Shown here piece by piece: positions 1 to 5,163 of a stretch of DNA of 6,963 nt. Source of the stretch: CALGLS01 sp964508085 (GTDB lineage Bacteria; Bacteroidota; Bacteroidia; Chitinophagales; Saprospiraceae). The stretch covers positions 1-6,963 of the forward strand of contig CAZDTI010000451.1 of NCBI GenBank assembly GCA_964508085.1. Direction: 5' to 3'. A model generated the notes under the pieces. The model was not told the DNA's origin, did no database searches, and saw only the letters and a program-made list of their open reading frames with translations. Position 1 is the stretch's first letter. Each line of letters opens with the position of its first letter. A program made the position numbers and the translations under genes.

Positions 1-790
1 CGATTAATTTCTTCGCCAATACCTTTCCTTTTTTTCCAGTGCCCCACAAAACCAGAGCGCGCTTTGCATCATAATCCAACTTCAAAAACCAAGGCATCTT
101 CAAATCAAAATATTCCTGATTCGCATAGGTCGCTGAATTTCTAGAAGTCCGCTCCGGATGATCGCGCCAAAAATGTAACAATTCATTTACGGAAACGATT
201 GTCAAGTCCCTTTCGTAAAAGCGAAAACACAAATCATAATCCTCTGGATAGCGATTTGCATCAAAAGTACCAGCGGCAATCAGGTCATCCCGGTAAGTCA
301 TCCAGCAAGGGGAGGGGAGGACGCACTCTCGGTAAATGTCATCGTAATGTGTGTTTTCTTTGCACAGGTTATTGAGCCATTCCTCGTAGCGTTTGTATCC
401 GTCGCCTAAGCTCGTTGTAGAAATGTATTTCACCCAGCCCGTAGCGACATGCCCCGGTCCATTTTCCAAAAGGCATTGCTGTAATTTTTCCAATTTTTTA
501 GGAGCCATCACATCGTCCGCATCCATTCGGGTGATAAACTGGCCAGTGCTTTTTGCGAAAGCGAGACGGAGCGCAGGAATGATGCCTTTGTTGGAAGTGG
601 TGAATACTTTTATGCGCTGATCGGTTTTTGCAAACTGTTTTAGAATCGCAAGGCTTTCGTCTGTAGACTGATCGTTTATGGCCAGGAGCTCCCAGTCGGA
701 GGTTGTTTGTTGGAGGATGCTGTCCAGGCATTCTTTTAGCCAAGGCGCGGCGTTGAAAACGGGGAGTAGGATGCTGATGGTTGGTGGCAT
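1..790 (-). CDS. Family 2 glycosyltransferase, C-terminus cut by window edge
   Basis: A reading frame on the minus strand opens with ATG at 790 and stays open for 263 codons to the window edge, so the stop is not seen. The protein starts MPPTISILLPVFNA, the usual first strand of the GT-A fold. It continues with a donor-site aspartate in AINDQSTDES (D40), the metal-binding DxD-type motif MDADD (residues 89-93), and the EDYDL acceptor/catalytic-base motif (183-187). The family GT2 is clear; sugar and acceptor cannot be told. Such enzymes usually act on the cytoplasmic side in polysaccharide, lipid or protein glycosylation. No membrane helix is visible. After about residue 243 comes ALVLWGTGKKGKV, a strand plus glycine-rich loop suggesting an additional nucleotide-binding module beyond the window. 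There is no Shine-Dalgarno and no convincing promoter just upstream. It is separated by about 690 bp and a terminator from the next minus-strand gene. Confidence 0.92.
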   Translation of the reverse strand, partial: MPPTISILLPVFNAAPWLKECLDSILQQTTSDWELLAINDQSTDESLAILKQFAKTDQRIKVFTTSNKGIIPALRLAFAKSTGQFITRMDADDVMAPKKLEKLQQCLLENGPGHVATGWVKYISTTSLGDGYKRYEEWLNNLCKENTHYDDIYRECVLPSPCWMTYRDDLIAAGTFDANRYPEDYDLCFRFYERDLTIVSVNELLHFWRDHPERTSRNSATYANQEYFDLKMPWFLKLDYDAKRALVLWGTGKKGKVLAKKLI

Positions 791-892
791 GGGACAAAGA
801 AACGATAAAAATATGATTCTTGGTTATGTCTAGGGAGGTAAACATGAGTCATCTCATAAGTTGGATCTTGCACGTACAGTATAGTGTGAATA

Positions 893-1079
893 CTCACGCA
901 GAGAGCGCTGAGTGAGGCGCGAGTGAGATGTGGTTTTTCTCACACAGAGAGCACAGAGTTCACAGAGTGAGACGCGATTTTTCTCACGCAGAGAGCGCAA
1001 AGGGCGCTGAGGTGGTTTGTGAAACCCGCGTTAGCCCGTCTGGCGCCCGACAGGCTCTGCGCTCTCTGCGTGGGGAAAA
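893..1079. repeat. Cluster of 'CACGCAGAGAGCGC' repeats, three direct and one inverted copy
   Basis: Three direct copies of CTCACRCAGAGAGCRC start at 893, 939 and 983, about 45 bp apart. A fourth copy lies inverted at 1055-1079. The third direct copy (978-1002) and the inverted copy match at 22 of 25 positions, so they form a long inverted repeat enclosing about 50 bp with a GC-rich palindrome remnant. The plus strand reads as HRExHRV-type peptide, a known source of spurious gene calls from dispersed repeats in several bacterial groups. I see no transposase. The role is unknown. Confidence 0.8.
1034..1054. repeat. GC-rich repeat, shortened copy (pairs with 3909-3938)
   Basis: This copy reads GCCCGTCTGGCG followed directly by CCCGACAGG. 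The copy at 3909-3938 has the same two blocks separated by 9 extra bases (TGGCGCCAG), which complete a CTGGCG/CGCCAG hairpin. The present copy therefore looks like a REP-type palindrome that lost one arm. It sits inside the inverted repeat of the 893-1079 cluster. Confidence 0.75.
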
Positions 1080-1152
1080 CCTATGGTACTGGCTTCGCCA
1101 GCTTAGATGTTAAATTTCGCATAACAAGAGCCTCTCGTTTAAAAAATTATTT

Positions 1153-1208
1153 GCGGTACGACCGCGATAGGAACCCTGTATGATCAATTCGCATCTTGGT
1201 ACGACCAA
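1153..1208. repeat. Two hairpins with the same GGT-ACG-ACC core and different, still-paired outer stems
   Basis: At 1153-1165 GCGGT and ACCGC flank an ACG loop. At 1196-1208 TTGGT and ACCAA flank the same ACG loop. The 9-base core GGTACGACC is identical, and the outer two base pairs differ but remain complementary in both. The copies are 43 bp apart. Function unknown; each could also be a protein-binding dyad. Confidence 0.45.
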
Positions 1209-1246
1209 TTAGTGCATTCGTGGCTTTCATTTTTTTCAACATTACT

Positions 1247-1310
1247 TAGGCCCCACTCACCGGTTCTGCTGCCTGTGTGCGACAGCAAGTCCAGTGATTG
1301 AGAGGCCCTA
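1247..1310. repeat. Long imperfect hairpin, about 64 nt
   Basis: The ends TAGGCC (1247-1252) and GGCCCTA (1304-1310) pair with one bulged C. Inner segments also pair: CACCGG (1258-1263) with CCAGTG (1291-1296), one mismatch, and TGCTG (1267-1271) with CAGCA (1283-1287) closing an 11-nt loop. No T-run follows on either strand, so a simple terminator is unlikely. It could be a structured RNA or the remnant of a small palindromic element. Confidence 0.35.
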
Positions 1311-1456
1311 GCAAGATCATCGAGTCTGATTGTTTTAAAGTGTGACTAATTTGTCATAGGACTAAAATGACATAGTAAAAAATAGGATTAAAATATCATC
1401 AGTTCTCCTGTATGTGGAAGAAATTTCTTGTTCTTTATCGTCTTATGTAGAACAAT

Positions 1457-1475
1457 AAAAAAGGCTCGGTGAGCC
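1457..1475 (-). terminator. Rho-independent terminator of the 682-residue protein gene
   Basis: Read on the minus strand, GGCTC, loop ACC, GAGCC is followed immediately by six T. The stem begins 6 bases after the TGA stop of the gene at 1482-3530, exactly where an intrinsic terminator is expected. Confidence 0.8.
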
Positions 1476-1481
1476 CCTCCC

Positions 1482-3530
1482 TCAATCCAAATACTCAAAA
1501 ACATCAACCGATTCATACTTAGGACTTCGACTAATAAAATCTCGAAAGAATGCAGTATGAGAACCTCCCATTAGGATAAAAACACGATCCTCTTTTTTTA
1601 GCTCCAAACGATTTAAATTGGCATACATTCGTAAGTTCCGTTGGTAATATTTTGCTGCTTCATCGGCACCTTCAAACTGATCTTTAGTGCCCGCGTGACA
1701 AAGAATATCAGCATTGATGGTAATTAGGAAATCGAGAAATTGATCATTGTTGCATTGCTTTAATTTTTCAAGCAAAGTCAATTTGTTTTCGTCAGTTTCG
1801 ATTCCAGGCATTGTGCTGAAAGGGTTCGAGGTATAGCTCTTATAGGTCGCAGGATCTATGGTGTTTTCTATTTCTTCCCCAATTCGGTAATTGTAACTCA
1901 TTTTGTGATCGATGCCATGGATTCGAGTAGTGCCCGATAGTCGTCCAAGTTCATAGGCCAATAATTCAATTTCGGAGGGCTGCTCAAAAACCATGTCCGG
2001 ATTTTTTTGGTAAGCTTCATATTCTGCTTTTAGTTTGGGGTCATAAGAAGGGGGCGTTTCCACTAGGATAACAGTAGGTTTGAACGCTTTAAGCATCTTG
2101 GCAACGTCATGAACCGCTTCCTTGTTTTTCTTATCACGTTCGTCAAATTCAGTGGTATTGGCATCAGAAGTGAGGCCCATGTGGAAGGTGCCAAAATTCA
2201 AGATTTGTATTTTTTGGTCTACCACTACTTTCTTAAAGTTATTTTCCCCCTCTTGGTCGGTTGGAGCAATAATTAAGAAGTCAAATCGCTGAATCATCTC
2301 TGCTTCTCTTTTATTGATTTTGTATTTGACCGGGTGGTAATAGTGTCCAGCTCTTATTGGTCGTAAATCAATGATTACCCAACTGTCTTTTTGTCCCATG
2401 GCGTAAAAAGGGCGTAGGTTTTTGTAGTATTTGTTTTCTGATTCTACTGCATCACTTAGAGAATCTTTTTCTAAAAAGAAACGATTGATAAAACCAATAC
2501 TTATGGCGTTGTTTCCATTAAATTCAGCGAGTTCATTCAGCGTGTTGCCAACCTCATACAAAGCGAGTGGTGAAAATCCTTTAGACATGTGGTAGCCACC
2601 CATTTTGATCAGAAGTTTGTCTTTCGTTAAGTCGAAATTGTTTTCTGTAAGACCATTGTTTAATTGTTCTTTCATATAACGAATACGAGTACCGTTGTTC
2701 TCATACCAGCGACGGGTGCTGTTTAAATTGTAGATGTTTATACTTGCATTAAAGTCATTGATGAGTGTTTCGTTATCATTGCTGACAGACATGGCATTTA
2801 AGAAACCAGCAATTGTTTTTGATTGTTTCACCGCAGTTGAAAAATCCTCATCACCGTTAGAGTCTGCTTGATAATATTGCTTTAAAGACTCAATGGCTTT
2901 TTGGTAACTGTCCAGACTCTTTTTCCGATCTTTGGCGGATAAGTTGTTATACATTTCATCAGCTAAAAAAATGAAACTGTAGAAGTATTCCTGATCAATC
3001 CCCATTACATTCCATCCCCTTTCTTTTGCGGCTCCAAGGAAAAGTGCATCTTCCACTTTGTCAAAAAAGGGAATGCAGGTTTCATAATAGTCATCCTCTT
3101 TAATTAAATATTTTTGGTTGATCTGTCGCAACTCTTTTACAACCTGATTGGCATCGGCGGGCAAGTTGTTCAACACTTTTCCGGTATTCGGTCCAACTTC
3201 TAATGCCATCGTTTTATAGCCGGCTTTATCCAATTCAGGAATCAATGCTGCGGTGAAACCTGAAATACGTTTTGATCCGTGGTATTCACCAAGCATGGTG
3301 TATTGTGCCGCTGCGGTTTCCTTCCGGAGAAAGTCAGCGCCCTTACCTGTAAGTTGTCCATCGACAACGTCAAATGTGTAACTGATTGGCGTAAGGTTTT
3401 TTGTTGAAAGGCTGTCTTGTGCCTTTAAATCGGTTGGTTGGTAAGTGCAGAAGAAAAGCAAGAGGAACGGTAATGCACTTTTTGTAAAGATTGAAAGAAC
3501 TGAGCTTAAAGAAATGGTTGGAGTATTCAT
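1482..3530 (-). CDS. Exported protein with two tandem Tiki/ChaN/TraB-like domains (second half DUF5694-like)
   Basis: The 682-residue protein starts with a hydrophobic export signal (about residues 15-30) and a likely cleavage after LKA at 37, so it should act in the periplasm or at the outer membrane. The rest falls into two halves with the same motif order. Half one has GEYH (81-84), ALE (109-111), GID (177-179) and GGYH (311-314). Half two has GTFH (447-450), LVE (489-491), GID (539-541) and GGSH (655-658). Paired GxxH motifs with an intervening glutamate are the signature of the Tiki/EreA/ChaN/TraB superfamily, whose members include proposed metal-dependent hydrolases, an erythromycin esterase and a haem-related lipoprotein. 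The second half resembles DUF5694 from memory. Substrate unknown. It has its own promoter and terminator, so it is monocistronic, and it is transcribed divergently from the kinase/regulator operon with matching upstream sites. ATG at 3530 is chosen because the signal peptide begins there. Confidence 0.85.
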   Translation of the reverse strand: MNTPTISLSSVLSIFTKSALPFLLLFFCTYQPTDLKAQDSLSTKNLTPISYTFDVVDGQLTGKGADFLRKETAAAQYTMLGEYHGSKRISGFTAALIPELDKAGYKTMALEVGPNTGKVLNNLPADANQVVKELRQINQKYLIKEDDYYETCIPFFDKVEDALFLGAAKERGWNVMGIDQEYFYSFIFLADEMYNNLSAKDRKKSLDSYQKAIESLKQYYQADSNGDEDFSTAVKQSKTIAGFLNAMSVSNDNETLINDFNASINIYNLNSTRRWYENNGTRIRYMKEQLNNGLTENNFDLTKDKLLIKMGGYHMSKGFSPLALYEVGNTLNELAEFNGNNAISIGFINRFFLEKDSLSDAVESENKYYKNLRPFYAMGQKDSWVIIDLRPIRAGHYYHPVKYKINKREAEMIQRFDFLIIAPTDQEGENNFKKVVVDQKIQILNFGTFHMGLTSDANTTEFDERDKKNKEAVHDVAKMLKAFKPTVILVETPPSYDPKLKAEYEAYQKNPDMVFEQPSEIELLAYELGRLSGTTRIHGIDHKMSYNYRIGEEIENTIDPATYKSYTSNPFSTMPGIETDENKLTLLEKLKQCNNDQFLDFLITINADILCHAGTKDQFEGADEAAKYYQRNLRMYANLNRLELKKEDRVFILMGGSHTAFFRDFISRSPKYESVDVFEYLD

Positions 3531-3584
3531 AATATTAGTTGTTTTAAAAAGTGACTAAAAATTGAATTCGATTAATTGATACTC

Positions 3585-3616
3585 CAAATTTATAGGCTTT
3601 TGTTGGCCCCTAAAAA
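3585..3616 (-). promoter_or_regulatory. Promoter of the 682-residue exported protein gene
   Basis: The minus strand reads TAAATTTG at 3592-3585, a perfect match to the Bacteroidota -7 consensus TANNTTTG. A T-run at 3616-3612 sits at the right distance for a weak -33 element (19-bp spacer). The expected transcript start is near 3578, giving a leader of about 48 nt. Confidence 0.65.
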
Positions 3617-3619
3617 CGT

Positions 3620-3651
3620 ATCCGGTAGAGCACAGAAGTCCATCGGTGATT
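3620..3651 (-). promoter_or_regulatory. Putative LytTR-type operator upstream of the exported protein gene
   Basis: On the minus strand ACCG occurs at 3647-3644 (in AATCACCGATG) and again at 3626-3623 (in CTCTACCGGAT), a 21-bp period. The proximal ACCG ends exactly 30 nt before the TAAATTTG promoter element. The pair lies on the same face of the helix, at about -45 and -66. The second half-site is degenerate. The same geometry recurs at the divergent promoter. Confidence 0.5.
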
Positions 3652-3693
3652 GTGCTTCATTTGTCGTTTAGTGGTAGTGAAAAAGGCAGTTCC

Positions 3694-3725
3694 ATTTACC
3701 GATGAAATGTGTCGATCCACCGATT
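3694..3725 (+). promoter_or_regulatory. Putative LytTR-type operator upstream of the kinase/regulator operon
   Basis: Two direct copies of ATYYACCGAT lie at 3694-3703 and 3715-3724, a 21-bp period. The downstream ACCG ends 30 nt before the TATATTTG promoter element. The LytTR-domain consensus as I recall it is [TA][AC][CA]GTTN[AG][TG], repeated with a 12-13 bp spacer; both copies fit it at most positions, the fifth base being A instead of T. This is the natural place for autoregulation by the LytTR protein encoded at 5160-5876. Confidence 0.6.
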
Positions 3726-3730
3726 GAAGC

Positions 3731-3760
3731 TTGTGTTTTAGTCAATAGGACTTATATTTG
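3731..3760 (+). promoter_or_regulatory. Promoter for the leader and kinase/regulator operon
   Basis: TATATTTG at 3753-3760 is a perfect -7 match to TANNTTTG. TTG at 3731-3733 serves as a partial -33 element, with a 19-bp spacer. The start of transcription would be near 3767. No other such element is seen between here and the kinase start at 4105, so the operon probably has a leader of about 340 nt. Confidence 0.65.
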
Positions 3761-3780
3761 ACAGCGAAAGAAGAAGCGCG

Positions 3781-3885
3781 ATGAAACAATCTAAAAAGAT
3801 AAAAGAACAGGAGACAAAACATAGCTTCTTGTTTTTTAACATCGCATTAGAAGGGTGCATCATGTACGTCCAAGTGGCGGGTTGA
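3781..3885 (+). CDS. Possible 34-residue leader peptide, doubtful
   Basis: An ATG at 3781, about 14 nt after the inferred transcript start, opens a frame of 34 codons ending with TGA at 3883-3885. The peptide begins with a lysine-rich stretch (MKQSKKIKEQETKH), followed by a short hydrophobic segment (SFLFFNIALEG). There is no Shine-Dalgarno, although that is normal for this phylum. Its stop codon lies at the base of a TGAGAG/CTCTCA hairpin (3883-3899). It is not a recognisable family. It may be a leader peptide, a small membrane-active peptide or chance. Confidence 0.25.
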   Translation: MKQSKKIKEQETKHSFLFFNIALEGCIMYVQVAG

Positions 3886-3908
3886 GAGAGTGGCTCTCAT
3901 GTGGGCGC

Positions 3909-3938
3909 GCCCGTCTGGCGTGGCGCCAGCCCGACAGG
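3909..3938. repeat. REP-like GC-rich palindrome, full copy
   Basis: CTGGCG (3915-3920) and CGCCAG (3924-3929) form a hairpin with a TGG loop, flanked by GCCCGT and CCCGACAGG. It shares both flanking blocks with 1034-1054, which lacks 9 bases of the hairpin. It is much more GC-rich than its surroundings. A dispersed palindromic repeat is the likely explanation. Here it falls inside the leader of the kinase operon. Confidence 0.7.
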
Positions 3939-3979
3939 GGTGACGGCCTGAGTGTTTGAGCCTTTGATTGGCCGAGAAT

Positions 3980-4015
3980 GCTAAAATCATCCAGTTGATG
4001 ATTTGAGCTATTTTT
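3980..4015 (+). terminator. Terminator-like or attenuator hairpin in the operon leader
   Basis: AAATCATC (3984-3991) and GATGATTT (3997-4004) are perfectly complementary around a CAGTT loop. GCT (3980-3982) and AGC (4006-4008) extend the stem past one mismatch. Five T follow at 4011-4015. The stem is AT-rich, so it would be a weak terminator. It lies between the promoter and the kinase start, so it could act as an attenuator or as the end of a short transcript. The same T-run can instead pair with GAAAAA at 4021-4026. Confidence 0.4.
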
Positions 4016-4104
4016 CGACTGAAAAAGTAGGTCGCCGAAGGCCTCGAGGTGTTTAATTCCAAAGAAAAACATCATCCAAAGAAAAAATCTATAGATTAAC
4101 CTTT

Positions 4105-5163
4105 ATGAAAAAGCATCAAAATATTGAAATTCCACATGACTTTAAAGGGTTGCTGATTGCTTATTTGGGAGCTTCTTTTGTTTATGGCCCACTGCTTGAT
4201 TTTCTACGTCATTTCGACTTAAGCGACTGGTTTGCTTTTGAAGGCTTTGGAATAGAATACATGGCATTATTCAGTTCCCATATTTGCTTTTTCTTATTCA
4301 CCTTTCTAGCTTATTACACCTGTTATTTATTTTATGAAAAAAGTAAAATAGGATTACTACTTTGTTTTCCTGTAGTTCTATTTCTACCAATTGCAATACG
4401 ATTTTTATTAGAGCAGAAAATATTTTTATGGCTTTTTAACTTTACAAATTATAGAGTTGACATCTCTTTTTTAGCTTTTTACATAGACAACACTTACTTC
4501 GCAGTATACTATGTGCCAATCGGCATTTTGTATTATTTTTATGTGAGAGGAAAAGTTTTTCAAGAGGAGAAAATTAAAAACGAGAAGCTAAAGGCGGCTG
4601 TTGAATTGAACCATTTGCGGGCGCAGGTAAATCCACATTTTCTATTTAATAGTTTAAATAATATCTACGCCCTTGCTTACGATCAGTCTCCGAAGATTTT
4701 GCCGGCAATTGAAGGATTGTCCGACCTGCTTAGGTATGCACTTTATGAAAAATCGGAGCGGGTCTCTTTTGAAAAAGAATGGAAAATGGTGGAGCGTTTA
4801 ATCGACTTGGAAAAAATGAGGTTGAGTCCTTCTGCACACATCACCATAAATAAGGAAGAAGGCATCGGCGAAATCATGATCCCTCCTCTTTTGTTGTTAC
4901 CTTTAGTGGAAAACCTATTCAAGCATGGCGATCTTACCGATCCGAATCAGCCTTGTGTGATCAGCATTAATAGCGATGAAAACTACTTTATTTTTAAAAT
5001 GGAAAACAAGATTAAAGCACACGCACAAAAAGATTCGGTTTCGGGAATTGGAATTGCTAACATCACCAAACGATTGGAGCATTACTATGACGATCAGGGA
5101 AGTTTAGATATTGAAAAAAATGGAGAAATGTTTTGCGTAACATTAAAGATACAAACAAGATGA
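4105..5163 (+). CDS. LytS-family membrane sensor histidine kinase
   Basis: This 352-residue protein passes a phosphoryl group from its own histidine to the regulator encoded next. The N-terminal 147 residues are very hydrophobic, with about four to five membrane helices (near 14-34, 52-77, 82-102 and 122-147, perhaps one more at 104-112). There is no sizeable outer domain, so the signal is probably sensed in or at the membrane. A charged linker (150-168) leads to the phosphoacceptor motif QVNPHFLFNSLNNI with H178. The ATP-binding part follows, with the N-box PLVENLFKHG (E269, N270), MENK (299-302), and the glycine box SGIGIANITKRL (313-324). This is the His_kinase/LytS architecture, common in Bacteroidota. 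Its TGA overlaps the next gene's ATG, indicating translational coupling. ATG 4105 gives a normal start with no Shine-Dalgarno. The ligand cannot be inferred. Confidence 0.92.
   Translation: MKKHQNIEIPHDFKGLLIAYLGASFVYGPLLDFLRHFDLSDWFAFEGFGIEYMALFSSHICFFLFTFLAYYTCYLFYEKSKIGLLLCFPVVLFLPIAIRFLLEQKIFLWLFNFTNYRVDISFLAFYIDNTYFAVYYVPIGILYYFYVRGKVFQEEKIKNEKLKAAVELNHLRAQVNPHFLFNSLNNIYALAYDQSPKILPAIEGLSDLLRYALYEKSERVSFEKEWKMVERLIDLEKMRLSPSAHITINKEEGIGEIMIPPLLLLPLVENLFKHGDLTDPNQPCVISINSDENYFIFKMENKIKAHAQKDSVSGIGIANITKRLEHYYDDQGSLDIEKNGEMFCVTLKIQTR

Larger units (their letters stand above)
791..1481. other. Intergenic region without a convincing gene, rich in repeats and hairpins
   Basis: No reading frame here looks like a real protein. 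The stretch holds a small perfect hairpin (ATGAG, TCAT loop, CTCAT at 844-857), a cluster of CACGCAGAGAGCGC-type repeats at 893-1079, a CTGGC/GCCAG hairpin at 1089-1101, paired ACG-loop hairpins at 1153-1208, a long imperfect hairpin at 1247-1310, AT-rich short repeats at 1356-1399 and a terminator at 1457-1475. These are listed separately where they carry information. Confidence 0.7.
3761..4104 (+). other. Structured leader region before the kinase gene
   Basis: This stretch of about 340 nt has no established gene. Besides the doubtful short frame at 3781, it holds successive hairpins at 3883-3899, 3915-3929, 3944-3974 (CGGCC/GGCCG), 3984-4004 and 4011-4026 (TTTTTC/GAAAAA). No second promoter is visible before 4105. 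Confidence 0.5.

Noticed and set aside
393..845. Open frames on both strands inside and just beyond the glycosyltransferase
   Set aside because: They overlap a gene with clear GT2 motifs in another frame and show no family features.
893..1079. CRISPR array
   Set aside because: Repeats are few, degenerate and partly inverted, the intervals themselves contain repeat-like sequence, and no cas genes are present.
928..1113. 61-residue plus-strand open frame
   Set aside because: It is a translation of the CACGCAGAGAGCGC repeat cluster and GC-rich palindrome (HRExHRV-type peptide), a typical spurious frame.
1247..1310. tRNA gene
   Set aside because: The length and paired ends invited the idea, but there is no T-loop GGTTCRANYCC block in position, no cloverleaf and no anticodon stem.
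3847..4075. Two overlapping minus-strand frames of 71 codons
   Set aside because: They run through the REP-like palindrome and hairpins, overlap each other in different frames, lie in the inferred operon leader, and show no protein-like motif.
5133..5159. Earlier ATG for the response regulator
   Set aside because: It would add nine residues before the canonical receiver start. The ATGA overlap at 5160-5163 is the usual coupling in such operons.
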